Positions 33,428 through 41,859 of a DNA stretch of 48,513 nucleotides are shown in pieces. The translations under genes and the position numbers were made by a program. Below the pieces are notes generated by a model. It did no database searches, had not been told where the DNA came from, and worked only from the letters and a program-made list of their open reading frames with translations. Each line of letters opens with the position of its first letter. Within the stretch, counting starts at the first letter, position 1. Origin of the DNA: Bacteroidales bacterium (GTDB taxonomy: Bacteria; Bacteroidota; Bacteroidia; Bacteroidales; Paludibacteraceae); assembly GCA_022784645.1 (NCBI GenBank), contig JALFZG010000083.1, positions 1 through 48,513 of the forward strand. The letters run 5' to 3'.

Positions 33428-33520
33428 ATGCCAAACGGAAAGAAACATAAGAGACACAAGATGTCTACGCACAAGCGCAAAAAACGTCTGCGCAAGAATC
33501 GTCATAAGCACAACAAGTAA
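33428..33520 (+). CDS. 30-residue basic protein, AURKAIP1/COX24 (mS38-like) family
   Basis: This 30-codon gene begins MPNGKKHKRHKMSTHKRKKR and ends LRKNRHKHNK; more than half of its residues are Lys, Arg or His. It sits 9 nt after the HU gene and before the terminator at 33545. The pattern matches the short Bacteroidetes proteins assigned to the AURKAIP1/COX24 domain, whose mitochondrial member mS38 is part of the small ribosomal subunit; mycobacterial bS22 is comparable in size and charge. A ribosomal or RNA-binding role is therefore likely, but this is inference from composition and family. It is short enough to be missed by gene finders. Confidence 0.85.
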   Translation: MPNGKKHKRHKMSTHKRKKRLRKNRHKHNK

Positions 33521-33544
33521 TTGCTTACTTTTGGCGACTGTGTA

Positions 33545-33587
33545 AAGAAAACAAACCAAGTGCTTCATTGCCGCGGTTTGTTTTCTT
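33545..33587 (+). terminator. Terminator after the HU / small basic protein operon
   Basis: Perfect 13-bp inverted repeat aagaaaacaaacc / ggtttgttttctt around a 17-nt loop. The T-rich right arm itself ends in ttttctt. It separates the HU operon from the ribonuclease gene 158 bp downstream. Confidence 0.75.
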
Positions 33588-33745
33588 GCTATTGGGTTTG
33601 AATAACCCGAGTAGGGACGAGTTCCCTTCTTTGAACTTGAGGAGTGCTAGTTGCCTCCGAGCATTTTTTTTCAGCAATCCCGATAAAACTGACTTTTGGG
33701 CGCAGAAGCAGTTGGGGTTGTTTAACCTCTTTAATGTATTGAACA

Positions 33746-36514
33746 ATGAAAAGCGAACTGATTGTAGACGTACAATCCAGCGAGATAACGATTGCTCTTA
33801 CAGAAGACGACCGTCTGATGGAGTGGGGGCAAGAGAGCCGCACGGAAGCAACCTTTGCCGTAGGGAATATTTATTACGGAAGGGTGAAGAAGGTGATGCC
33901 TGCGCTGAATGCCGTTTTCGTGGATGTAGGTCATGAAAAGGAAGCTTTTTTGCATTATTTGGATTTAGGTTCTCAGTTTCTTACACTGGAGAAATTTACG
34001 CAATTTGCCGTACAAGAAAAAAACAGAAAACCCTTGTTGCAGAAGACTCCCCAGCAGCGGGAGGTAGGCAAGCAAGGCTCTATCCAGGATGTTTGCCGCG
34101 TGGGGCAAGAAATATTAGTACAGGTGGCTAAAGAGCCCATCAATACGAAAGGTCCACGTTTGACTGCCGAAATCTCCCTTGCCGGACGCAATATCGTTTT
34201 GATTCCCTTTGGGGATAAAGTAATGGTATCGAGCAAAATCAAGAGCGAGGCTGAACGCAGCCGATTGAAGCAACTTGTACAGGCTATCAAGCCCGAACGC
34301 TTTGGTGTGATTGTTCGCACAGTAGCGGAGGGTAAACGTGCTGCCGAACTCGATTCAGAGCTCCGTCTGCTCGTCAAGCGATGGGAAGAGACTGTGGCTC
34401 GCCTTCAGAAAGCTAAGCCCGTCTCCCTCGTGACCGAAGAGATTGGACGTACTATCGGTATGATCCGTGATGTGTTTACTCCGGATTTTACCTCTATTTA
34501 CGTCAACGATCAGGAGATGTTTGAGGAAGTGCAGAATTACGTTGGTTTGATTGCTCCCGAATCTGAGAAAATCGTTAAGTTATACAAAGACGATCAACCT
34601 ATTTTCGACCATTTTGGCATCACTCGCCAGATGAAGACCGGCCTCGGCCGAACCGTTGGATTTAAGAACGGTGGCTACCTTATTATGGAGCGCACAGAGG
34701 CTCTCTTCTCGATTGATGTCAACAGCGGCTCCAAGAAGCTCGGCTCTGATCAGGAAGATAATGCTTTCCAATGCAATATGCTTGCGGCTGATGAAATCTA
34801 TCATCAGCTCCGTTTGAGAGATATTGGAGGCATTATTATTGTCGATTTTATCGATATGGATTCAGCCGAACATCGTCAGCTGCTTTTTGAGCACATGAAG
34901 CGATTGATGAAGCGCGATCGCGCCCGTCATAATGTGCTTCAGCTCAGTAAGTTCGGATTGATGCAGATCACCCGCCAGCGTGTGCGCCCCGTGGTGGAGG
35001 TTGATGTGCAGGAAGTATGTCCCACTTGTGGAGGCAAAGGACGCATTCAGCCGTCTATTCTCTTTACGGACACCTTAGATGAGCAGATTGAGCTCTATAA
35101 CCACCATTTCGGTCGTGGACTCAAACTCTTCGTTCACCCGTTTGTATTTGCCTATGCAAATAAAGGATTATTCTTCCGTTCACTCCGTTTTCGTTGGTTC
35201 TACCAATATGGCGTGCGATTGCGAGCAGATGAGAGCCTGCCCTTGCTCGAATTCCGATTTGTTGACAGAAACGGGCAAACCGTTGAACTGCCTCGAATGA
35301 CAGAGGAATCTGCTGATAAGAAAGCCGAGAAAAAGGCTAAACTCTATACTGCCAAAGCGATAGAGGAGAAGCCCGAGGTGGTATTGCCTAAAGCGCAACC
35401 TGTAGCTGAACAAACAGCAACGGCAGATATTACTGAATCGGATGCAGAACAACCAGCAGCAGCTCCTGCGGCCCCTGCAAAAGCGAAAAGAAAACGCTCT
35501 CGCAAGAAGAAAAACAGCGATCAGATAGAGGAAACGAATCCTCTGGAAGAGCCTGTTTCTTCACTCAGCTCCTCTCAAGCCGAGCAAGACGCTGAAGCTG
35601 AGAAAGTTGCTAAAAAGAAGAAGCAAGACGCTGACACTGAGAAAGTTGCTACAGCGATGGCCGCTTCAAGAGAAGTCGCTTTAGAAAACGGGCAAGAAGC
35701 CGAAGAGAAAAAGCGTGCTAAAGCAGAAAAGAACGCCCAAAATAAGGCTGCTCAATCTGCTGAAAATCAAGACGATATGCTTTCTGAGAGTGTAATTGCT
35801 ATTCGTGAAGATGCTCCCCAAGAAGAAGCTGAACCTACCAAGAAACGCAACTCCAAAAAGTCAAAGCGTCAAAAGGTAAACGCTGATGCTTCTCAGAGCA
35901 ATATTCAAGAGAATGCTGCTCAGGATAAGCCATCGGATTCGCTCGATCAAGTGCTATTGGATTCGAATAATCAAACGCAAGTAGCGCCAGCAGCGCAAGC
36001 AGCGCCAGCGGCTGCTTCCAAGAGCGATGCAAATAGCACTTCAGCCAAAGAAGTTATTGCGGATGAGGCTTTACATGCTGATTCTCTCCAAGAATCTCAA
36101 TCCAAGAGAAAGAAAGGAAAAAGAGTCAAAAAGACCCGGGTTCATTCCGCAATGTCTTCAGCTCAGGAGAAACCCGTAATGAATGCTTCGGAATTGGCTG
36201 TTTCAGACGCCACTTCTTCTCAAATGGCGGAACAGACACAACCTGCAGCCAAGAAGGCGAAATCGAAGAAGAAAGCGCCTAATACAACAAAGCAAACAGC
36301 TTCTGAGACTTCGCAACCGGTTATTCCTCAACGTGCAGCTGAGAAGAAGTCGAAAGCGATTAAGCCTGCTAAAGCAACGGATGAGAAGGAGGTAGCGGTA
36401 GAAGGTAAGCCAACGAAGAAGCGCTCAACGCGCAAACCGAAATCGAAAGCTGAACCCTCTAATGAAGGTTCTGCCTATGCAGTTCCGCAAGGTACTGCTA
36501 TAAATAACCCCTAA
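33746..36514 (+). CDS. rng: Rne/Rng-family ribonuclease with ~400-residue lysine/alanine-rich tail
   Basis: 922 residues. The first ~518 form a complete RNase E/G catalytic core: S1-like region (residues ~38-130, GNIYYGRVKKVMPALNAVFV), DNase I-like domain with metal ligands Asp324 (FSIDVNSGS) and Asp367 (VDFIDMDS), spaced 43 apart as in E. coli RNase E, and the zinc-link CPTCGG (Cys425, Cys428). RNase G of Bacteroides-type species normally ends about here. The remaining ~400 residues are low-complexity Lys/Ala/Glu/Ser with KKK/KRKRSRKKK clusters, one internal 39-bp repeat near 35587-35650 and no visible domain. This resembles in composition the disordered scaffold half of RNase E. A terminator follows at 36541. 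No consensus promoter was found upstream. Confidence 0.95.
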   Translation: MKSELIVDVQSSEITIALTEDDRLMEWGQESRTEATFAVGNIYYGRVKKVMPALNAVFVDVGHEKEAFLHYLDLGSQFLTLEKFTQFAVQEKNRKPLLQKTPQQREVGKQGSIQDVCRVGQEILVQVAKEPINTKGPRLTAEISLAGRNIVLIPFGDKVMVSSKIKSEAERSRLKQLVQAIKPERFGVIVRTVAEGKRAAELDSELRLLVKRWEETVARLQKAKPVSLVTEEIGRTIGMIRDVFTPDFTSIYVNDQEMFEEVQNYVGLIAPESEKIVKLYKDDQPIFDHFGITRQMKTGLGRTVGFKNGGYLIMERTEALFSIDVNSGSKKLGSDQEDNAFQCNMLAADEIYHQLRLRDIGGIIIVDFIDMDSAEHRQLLFEHMKRLMKRDRARHNVLQLSKFGLMQITRQRVRPVVEVDVQEVCPTCGGKGRIQPSILFTDTLDEQIELYNHHFGRGLKLFVHPFVFAYANKGLFFRSLRFRWFYQYGVRLRADESLPLLEFRFVDRNGQTVELPRMTEESADKKAEKKAKLYTAKAIEEKPEVVLPKAQPVAEQTATADITESDAEQPAAAPAAPAKAKRKRSRKKKNSDQIEETNPLEEPVSSLSSSQAEQDAEAEKVAKKKKQDADTEKVATAMAASREVALENGQEAEEKKRAKAEKNAQNKAAQSAENQDDMLSESVIAIREDAPQEEAEPTKKRNSKKSKRQKVNADASQSNIQENAAQDKPSDSLDQVLLDSNNQTQVAPAAQAAPAAASKSDANSTSAKEVIADEALHADSLQESQSKRKKGKRVKKTRVHSAMSSAQEKPVMNASELAVSDATSSQMAEQTQPAAKKAKSKKKAPNTTKQTASETSQPVIPQRAAEKKSKAIKPAKATDEKEVAVEGKPTKKRSTRKPKSKAEPSNEGSAYAVPQGTAINNP

Positions 36515-36540
36515 TCCAGATAAGCAAAAAGTTTCGTGAT

Positions 36541-36577
36541 GAGGTCGTCAGAGAGATTCTGACGGCCTCTTTTTTTT
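36541..36577 (+). terminator. Rho-independent terminator of the ribonuclease gene
   Basis: Stem gaggtcgtcag / ctgacggcctc (one mismatch, loop agagatt) followed by eight T. Located 26 bp past the stop codon. Confidence 0.92.
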
Positions 36578-36616
36578 GACAATTATTAAGAAAAATCGAG
36601 TTTTTCTTACGTAGAA

Positions 36617-36648
36617 TTTGGCTGTTTCAAAAAAAAGTTGTAAATTTG
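36617..36648 (+). promoter_or_regulatory. Promoter of the HIT-protein operon
   Basis: TTTG (36617-36620), 20 nt, TAAATTTG (36641-36648): full Bacteroidetes consensus. It gives a leader of about 105 nt before the start at 36760. Confidence 0.8.
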
Positions 36649-36759
36649 CGGCAAAATCCATAGAAATGTAATTTGTAAGTTCTGTAAGTGCCTCATTCTA
36701 AACAAGAGGTATATCATAATCCTATAAAAATATACAAACAAATACAAATCTCTTACACT

Positions 36760-37191
36760 ATGTATTCTGATCCAAACGATTGCATTTATTGCACCAAGCA
36801 TGAGGCACGAGAAGCCATCATGCTTCCTATTTGTGAGTTGCGCGTGAGTCGTGCGTTTTTGTTTCGCGAGCAGACCTATCGTGGTCGCTGTTTGGTGGCA
36901 TATAATGGCCATGTGAATGACCTCAACGAGCTCTCTGATGAGGAGCGCAATGCTTTTATGGCAGATGTAACGACCGTTACGCGCGCGATGCAGAAATTGT
37001 TTAATCCGGAGAAAATCAATTATGGCGCATATTCTGACAAACTCTCGCATTTGCATTTCCATCTTGCGCCCAAGTATGTGGATGGCCCTGATTATGGTGG
37101 CACCTTCCGCATGAACCCCGGAGAGGTCTTCCTTTCGGATGCAGAATATCAGGAGATGATAGCAGCTCTGAGAGCAGAAATCCAGAAATAA
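36760..37191 (+). CDS. HIT-family nucleotide-binding protein
   Basis: 143 residues from MYSDPNDCIYC; the open frame extends 24 codons upstream but that stretch (MPHSKQEVYHNPIK) lies in the leader and is not family-like. The histidine triad is HLHFHLAPK (His97, His99, His101), with a zinc-type CIYC near the N-terminus as in Hint/GalT-related HIT proteins. Expected to hydrolyse or transfer nucleoside monophosphates. Followed by the GDPD gene after 14 nt. Confidence 0.9.
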   Translation: MYSDPNDCIYCTKHEAREAIMLPICELRVSRAFLFREQTYRGRCLVAYNGHVNDLNELSDEERNAFMADVTTVTRAMQKLFNPEKINYGAYSDKLSHLHFHLAPKYVDGPDYGGTFRMNPGEVFLSDAEYQEMIAALRAEIQK

Positions 37192-37205
37192 AGCCCCCTG
37201 ATTAT

Positions 37206-38015
37206 ATGAAACGTTTGTTTCTGATGGTTGCAGCTGTTGCGCTTTCAGCGGTTGTATGGGCGTGGAAACCGGTATTTGTAGGGCATCGCGGTTGCGGAAA
37301 TGGCGTGGAGAATACGGCAGAAGCCTATCGATATGGCGTCACGCACTATGGCTATGTCGGTTTGGAATGCGATGTAAAGGTCTCTGCCGATGGCCAGTAT
37401 ATCATCTCGCATGATAATACCACAACCCGATTGGGAGGTCAGCTGGATGTGAATCAATCAACGCTCGAGCAACTGCAGAAAGAGCTGTATATCCAGCAGC
37501 GGTATGGCTTGACGTATGCAGGGAAGATTTGTACTGTCAGCGAGTTTCTCGCTATTTGCAAGGAGCTGAATGTGTTTCCTATCATCGAACTCAAATGGGC
37601 GAATGGCATCAACAACGATGATATGTCGGCATTTGGCGGGTTGGTTGAGCTCATCAAGCAATACGACATGATGGATCGCGCCATCATTCTTACTTCCATG
37701 CGCGGCTCGCTCGAGTATATCCTGCAGCATTATCCGGAGCTCCACTTGCAGTATCTGATGATGGAGATGACGGAAGAGAAAATCGATTGGTGCATTCAGA
37801 ATAAGGTTACGCCCAGTTGTGCGCATACGGGCATCACAGCCAATCAAGTGCGCAGATGTCATGAAGCCGGACTTCAAGTGGCGGCATGGACAGTGAATAA
37901 GCAGGAAGATTACGACCGCATCGTACAGCTCGGAATAGGATTCGTCACTACGGATATCCTTTCTATTGATCAGCCCGAAATGGAGCCGGTGGATTGGGAA
38001 AATCTGGTAGAATGA
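37206..38015 (+). CDS. Glycerophosphodiester phosphodiesterase family protein
   Basis: 269 residues with a Sec signal peptide (1-19), so periplasmic. GDPD motifs: HRG at 27-29 (catalytic His27), ExD with Glu54 and Asp56, and His69 in SHDNTT, plus IIELKWA and the C-terminal AWTVNKQEDYDRIV barrel strand. It should hydrolyse glycerophosphodiesters to glycerol-3-phosphate and an alcohol. Acts with no obvious partner in the neighbourhood. Confidence 0.92.
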   Translation: MKRLFLMVAAVALSAVVWAWKPVFVGHRGCGNGVENTAEAYRYGVTHYGYVGLECDVKVSADGQYIISHDNTTTRLGGQLDVNQSTLEQLQKELYIQQRYGLTYAGKICTVSEFLAICKELNVFPIIELKWANGINNDDMSAFGGLVELIKQYDMMDRAIILTSMRGSLEYILQHYPELHLQYLMMEMTEEKIDWCIQNKVTPSCAHTGITANQVRRCHEAGLQVAAWTVNKQEDYDRIVQLGIGFVTTDILSIDQPEMEPVDWENLVE

Positions 38016-38024
38016 GCTCGGAAT

Positions 38025-38079
38025 TGCGCAGGCAAAAATGGGGAAATCCCATAGAATCACCCTAAATGCGCAAGCAAAA
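38025..38079. repeat. Direct repeat of 13 bp in the intergenic region after the GDPD gene
   Basis: tgcgcaggcaaaa (38025-38037) and tgcgcaagcaaaa (38067-38079), 12 of 13 identical, flank the palindrome gggaaatccc (38041-38050). No promoter or terminator is clear in 38016-38179. Confidence 0.5.
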
Positions 38080-38179
38080 TCAGAAAAATGGAGCCATCAA
38101 ATCCGTTTGGCTTGATTTTTGTGAGCAGAAATGCATATTGAATAATTGAACATACTAAATATCTATAAACTGAATCAAA

Positions 38180-38566
38180 ATGACCACTTCAAAACGTGTT
38201 ACCCTCATTCTTGTGCTGACGATGCTTGCGTTGGCAGGATTGGGCGGTTGGCTTTTTTTTAAGTATGGCTATGTGTACTCTGAGGGCACCGATACGGGTG
38301 AACTCAACTATTTCAGCTATGAAGGTGTGGTATTTAAAACGTATGAGGGAAAAGTCATCCAAACGGGTGTGAAGAAAGCTGCCAACAGCAATGCGGCTAT
38401 TCAGAGCAATGAATTCCGCTTTTCCGTTACCGATCAGGCGATTGCCGATTCGCTCATGCATAGCACGGGACGAACGGTTACCCTCCATTACAAGCGATAC
38501 AACGCTACACTGCCGTGGCGAGGAAATAGTGTGTATGTAGTCGATTCGATTTGGTCAGTAAAGTAA
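38180..38566 (+). CDS. Small membrane-anchored protein of unknown function
   Basis: 128 residues. One N-terminal membrane helix (7-28) with few charges before it, then a soluble beta-rich domain (YGYVYSEGTDTGELNYFSYEG, VVFKTYEGKVIQTGVKK, VTLHYKRYNATLPWRGNSVY). I recall this as a conserved Bacteroidetes protein without a known function; databases sometimes mislabel relatives with unrelated enzyme names. It precedes the acyl-CoA synthetase gene by 9 nt and may be cotranscribed with it. Confidence 0.75.
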   Translation: MTTSKRVTLILVLTMLALAGLGGWLFFKYGYVYSEGTDTGELNYFSYEGVVFKTYEGKVIQTGVKKAANSNAAIQSNEFRFSVTDQAIADSLMHSTGRTVTLHYKRYNATLPWRGNSVYVVDSIWSVK

Positions 38567-38575
38567 GTTCCCGTT

Positions 38576-40348
38576 ATGATCCAATCCAATCTTATCCGTT
38601 TGTTCGAAGATTCCATTCGAATGAACTGGGACCGTCCGGCCATGTCCGATTACGGTCATGCTCGTGTGTACACCTATGGTGATGTAGCAGAGCGTATTGA
38701 GAAAATTCATCTTATTCTTCGTCAAGCAGGTATTGAGAAAAACGACCGTGTTGCTTTGATTGGCAAGAACAGTAGTAATTGGGCGATGACCTATGTGGCA
38801 ACGGTTACGTATGGTGCTATCGTTGTACCTATTCTTCAGGACTTCAAGCCGGGTGATGTAACGCATATCGTTAACCATTCCGAGTCCAAATTGATTTTTG
38901 CAGGTGATCCGCTTTGGGAGCAACTTGATATTCATGCTATGAAGGGATTGATGGCTGCTATCTCGGTCAATGATTTCTCGGTGTTGGCTGTTCAAACGCG
39001 TCAGCAAACTAAAGAAGAGCTCAAGGCTGCTCTCAAGCAGGCAAAGAAGGAGCAAGACAATAAGGATCTGGAGGCAGAAGACGTAGCTGAAGAGATTCCT
39101 ATCATAGATGCTTCGATTTTGTCGCCGGATACGATTGATCAACTCTTTGAAGAGAAGTATCAAGGGAATTTCCATCGTGACCTCGTGCGCTATGATTATA
39201 AGGATAATAGCGAGATTGCTTCTATCAATTATACATCGGGTACAACTGGTTTTTCCAAAGGCGTGGTTACTCCGCTCAACGCGCTTGCCGGCAATGTGTC
39301 GTTTGGTTTGTCCACAAAGATAGCTTTCCCCGGAAGCCGTTTCGTCTGCTTCCTTCCGCTCGCACACGCCTATGGTTGCGCCTTTGATTTTCTCTCAAAT
39401 TTCTGCGCAGGTGGTTATACCTGCTATTATGGCCGACCATTGGCTGCACAGATTCTCCTTCGCGCCTTTGCGGAAGTCAAACCTACCACGATCTTTACTG
39501 TTCCGCTCATTATCGAGAAGATCTATAAGAAGATGATTCAGCCGCTGCTGGAAGACCCCACTAAGAGTTGGGTGCTTTCGGTGCCCCTGATGAAAGATGC
39601 CGTGTTGATGACCATCCGTAAGCGTCTTGTGAAGGCCTTTGGTGGGGAGTTTACGCAGATGATTATCGGTGGAGCGGCTCTAAATGCTGATGTAGAAGCG
39701 TTCTTCCACAAAATCAAGTTCCCCTTTACGGTAGGATATGGCATGACCGAATGCGCTCCGCTCATCTCGTTTGCTCCGTATAATGAATTTATCCCGAATT
39801 CCTGCGGCCGCGTGCTCCCGCTTATGCAAGCGCGTATCGCCAACCCGAACGAGCAAGGCGTGGGAGAGATTGAGGTAACGGGCGAGAACGTAATGCGCGG
39901 ATATTATAAAAACGAAGAAGCAACTGCGCTCACTTTTTCTGAAGACGGATGGCTCAAAACGGGCGACCTTGGAGTGATTGATGAAAACGGCAATATCTTC
40001 ATCAAGGGACGCAATAAGACGATGTTGCTCGGACCTTCTGGGCAGAATATCTATCCCGAGGAACTTGAGGATAAGCTCAATAATATGCCTTACGTATTGG
40101 AGTCGCTGGTAATGCAGCGTGAGGATAAGATTGTGGCGCTCGTTTATCCTGATATGGAGGCTGTAGATGCCAACAAGATGACGCAAGAGCAGATTCGCCA
40201 ACGCATGGAGCAGAATAGGAAACTGGTAAATGCTCAATTGGCTGCTTATGAGCAGATTCACGAGATTCGCATCTATCCGCATGAGTTTGAGAAAACGCCT
40301 AAGAAATCTATCAAGCGCTATCTCTATAATGCCAACATGGGCGAATAA
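38576..40348 (+). CDS. AMP-dependent long-chain fatty acid CoA ligase-like protein
   Basis: 590 residues. ANL-superfamily motifs: P-loop YTSGTTGFSKGV (219-230), the adenine motif GYGMTEC, hinge motif DLGVIDENGNIFIKGRNK, and the C-terminal catalytic lysine region KKSIKRYL. It forms acyl-adenylates and thioesters, most probably of fatty acids, for phospholipid or storage metabolism. A charged helical insert (about 140-170, rich in K/E) lies in the N-terminal domain. Chain-length specificity cannot be read. Confidence 0.9.
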   Translation: MIQSNLIRLFEDSIRMNWDRPAMSDYGHARVYTYGDVAERIEKIHLILRQAGIEKNDRVALIGKNSSNWAMTYVATVTYGAIVVPILQDFKPGDVTHIVNHSESKLIFAGDPLWEQLDIHAMKGLMAAISVNDFSVLAVQTRQQTKEELKAALKQAKKEQDNKDLEAEDVAEEIPIIDASILSPDTIDQLFEEKYQGNFHRDLVRYDYKDNSEIASINYTSGTTGFSKGVVTPLNALAGNVSFGLSTKIAFPGSRFVCFLPLAHAYGCAFDFLSNFCAGGYTCYYGRPLAAQILLRAFAEVKPTTIFTVPLIIEKIYKKMIQPLLEDPTKSWVLSVPLMKDAVLMTIRKRLVKAFGGEFTQMIIGGAALNADVEAFFHKIKFPFTVGYGMTECAPLISFAPYNEFIPNSCGRVLPLMQARIANPNEQGVGEIEVTGENVMRGYYKNEEATALTFSEDGWLKTGDLGVIDENGNIFIKGRNKTMLLGPSGQNIYPEELEDKLNNMPYVLESLVMQREDKIVALVYPDMEAVDANKMTQEQIRQRMEQNRKLVNAQLAAYEQIHEIRIYPHEFEKTPKKSIKRYLYNANMGE

Positions 40349-40445
40349 CCAACCGAAATAAAGCCCTTTTTGCTATATAAAAATGGCAAAATGAACGAAA
40401 AGTGCGAGAAAAATTCATTTTTTCGCATTTTTTTTGCTAAAAATT

Positions 40446-40475
40446 ATTGTATGTCAAAAAAAAGTAGTAATTTTG
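40446..40475 (+). promoter_or_regulatory. Promoter of the small lipoprotein gene
   Basis: ATTG (40446-40449), 18 nt, TAATTTTG (40468-40475). The -7 box is perfect and the -33 box weak. The leader is about 85 nt. Confidence 0.6.
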
Positions 40476-40566
40476 CAGCCGATTTCGGTTCAGGCACTGC
40501 CAAATATTGGTGTTTGGAGTTAAGATTCTGGATGGAAATCATGGTTTAATTAAACACAATAAAACA

Positions 40567-40758
40567 ATGAAGAAGGTATTTTTCGTACTCGCAGCTGCTG
40601 CTTGCATGGTAGCTTGCGGTAACAAGGCTGCTGAGTCTGAAGCTGCTGCTGAGGATTCTGTAGTAGTTGCAGAAGAGGTTGTTGAGGTAGTTGAGGCTGC
40701 TGACTCTGTAGTTGAGGAAGTTGCTGATACCGTTGCAGCTGAAGTGGTAGCTGAGTAA
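40567..40758 (+). CDS. Small acidic lipoprotein
   Basis: 63 residues from MKKVFFVLAA (40567); the frame is open upstream to 40507 but the lipoprotein signal fixes the start. Lipobox MVAC, lipid Cys17. The mature part (~47 residues) contains almost only Glu, Ala, Val, Asp and Ser in an alternating pattern (VVAEEVVEVVEAADSVVEEV). No domain is recognised. With its own promoter and strong terminator, it could be an abundant, small envelope spacer or Braun-type protein, but that is speculation. Confidence 0.8.
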   Translation: MKKVFFVLAAAACMVACGNKAAESEAAAEDSVVVAEEVVEVVEAADSVVEEVADTVAAEVVAE

Positions 40759-40790
40759 TTTGGCTAACGCGTTTATCGCGAAAAATTAGT

Positions 40791-40820
40791 CCATCCCCAA
40801 TTTAGGGTGGGCTTTTTTTT
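40791..40820 (+). terminator. Rho-independent terminator of the small lipoprotein gene
   Basis: Stem ccatccc / gggtgg with one bulged T and loop caattta, followed by gctttttttt. Located 32 bp past the stop codon. Confidence 0.85.
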
Positions 40821-40996
40821 CGTCTGTTGTCGTCTTCGACCTACTGGCAAACGGCCAGTACAATCTTTACTCCTGCTTTTACCATTATTCCCCTTACACA
40901 CACTTTAACTTTCCACCCGAATACTCACCTTCCTTTCTCTTTTTTACAAAGAGTTTGGAGGGATGAGATTTGGATTTCCCTGTCCACTTCGCGCGT

Positions 40997-41734
40997 ATGA
41001 ACTTATGTATTGACCAAGGCAATAGCCGCACGAAAATAGCCATCTTTAACCGCGAAGGAAAGATGGTAAATAATTTCATTTATAAGTATTTTACCGCTCA
41101 AGATGTAGAGAAATTATGCAGTCTGTATCCGATAGAGAACAGCATCTTGTCATCGGTAGTGAATGTGGATGTGGCCGTAGTAAACGTGCTTCACAGGCGC
41201 TCCAAGCGGTTTGTGCTCTTTGATTATTCCACGCCCGTACCCATCATGAATGGCTATGATTCGCCCCGTACGCTTGGTCAGGACCGCTTGGCGGCTGCGG
41301 TGGGAGCACATTTTTTGGCGCCCAATAAGAACCTGCTGATTATCGATGCTGGGTCGGCTATTACCTATGATTTCCTGACTGAAAAAGGTGAGTTTCTTGG
41401 CGGTAATATCGCTCCCGGCTTATCCATGCGGTTTAAGGCGCTCAAGAATCAAACCAAGAAATTGCCGCTCGTTGAGATTGACGAGAAGCAGATTATCCCG
41501 CTCTTTGGTAAGAATACCCACGATGCCATTCTTGCCGGAGTGGTCAGAGGTATCCGATTTGAGATTGAGGGATATATCCGCACATTGGAGCACCGTTCGG
41601 AAGATTTTTCCACCTTTATCACCGGAGGTTCTGCGGCTTATATAATGGCGAATCTCAGAGAGTCGGTTGTGCTCGAAAAACACCTCGTGTTGATTGGTTT
41701 AAATCAAATATTGGCGCACAATTTACACAAATAA
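40997..41734 (+). CDS. coaX: Type III pantothenate kinase
   Basis: 245 residues from MNLCIDQGNSRTK at 40997; the in-frame ATG at 40970 adds nine residues not typical of the family. Motifs: phosphate loop DQGNSRTK (6-13), GYDSPRTLGQDRLAAAVGA and DAGSAITYD (usual form D-x-G-T-A-x-T). It carries out the first step of coenzyme A synthesis, ATP-dependent phosphorylation of pantothenate, and needs a monovalent cation. In Bacteroidales it commonly begins the group coaX, outer-membrane protein, TPR protein, lptC, as here. Confidence 0.93.
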   Translation: MNLCIDQGNSRTKIAIFNREGKMVNNFIYKYFTAQDVEKLCSLYPIENSILSSVVNVDVAVVNVLHRRSKRFVLFDYSTPVPIMNGYDSPRTLGQDRLAAAVGAHFLAPNKNLLIIDAGSAITYDFLTEKGEFLGGNIAPGLSMRFKALKNQTKKLPLVEIDEKQIIPLFGKNTHDAILAGVVRGIRFEIEGYIRTLEHRSEDFSTFITGGSAAYIMANLRESVVLEKHLVLIGLNQILAHNLHK

Positions 41735-41787
41735 TTACATTTTTTTTGCAAAAAACAAAAAAAAACAAAAAAACTTGCTGAATCATT

Positions 41788-41817
41788 TTTGTATTTGGCA
41801 AGTTTTTTGTACCTTTG
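41788..41817 (+). promoter_or_regulatory. Housekeeping-type promoter of the outer-membrane protein gene
   Basis: TTTG (41788-41791), 18 nt, TACCTTTG (41810-41817). It overlaps the sigma-54-like site at 41796-41811. Confidence 0.6.
41796..41811 (+). promoter_or_regulatory. Sigma-54-like site at the outer-membrane protein gene
   Basis: TGGCAAGTTTTTTGTA: GG, 10 nt, GT. The start codon at 41860 lies about 37 nt after the predicted start point. It overlaps the -7 box of the housekeeping promoter, so the two polymerase forms would exclude each other. Confidence 0.5.
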
Positions 41818-41859
41818 CAGTCGATTGTGTGCATAACGCTCACCTCCGCATAAAATCAG

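Noticed and set aside
33568..33936. 122-codon ORF overlapping the start of the ribonuclease gene
   Set aside because: It begins within the terminator arm and overlaps the clear start of the ribonuclease in another frame.
40842..40860. Hairpin tactggc/gccagta as a terminator or operator
   Set aside because: No T-run, already downstream of a strong terminator, and no link to the coaX start; left unassigned. The gap 40821-40996 shows nothing else.
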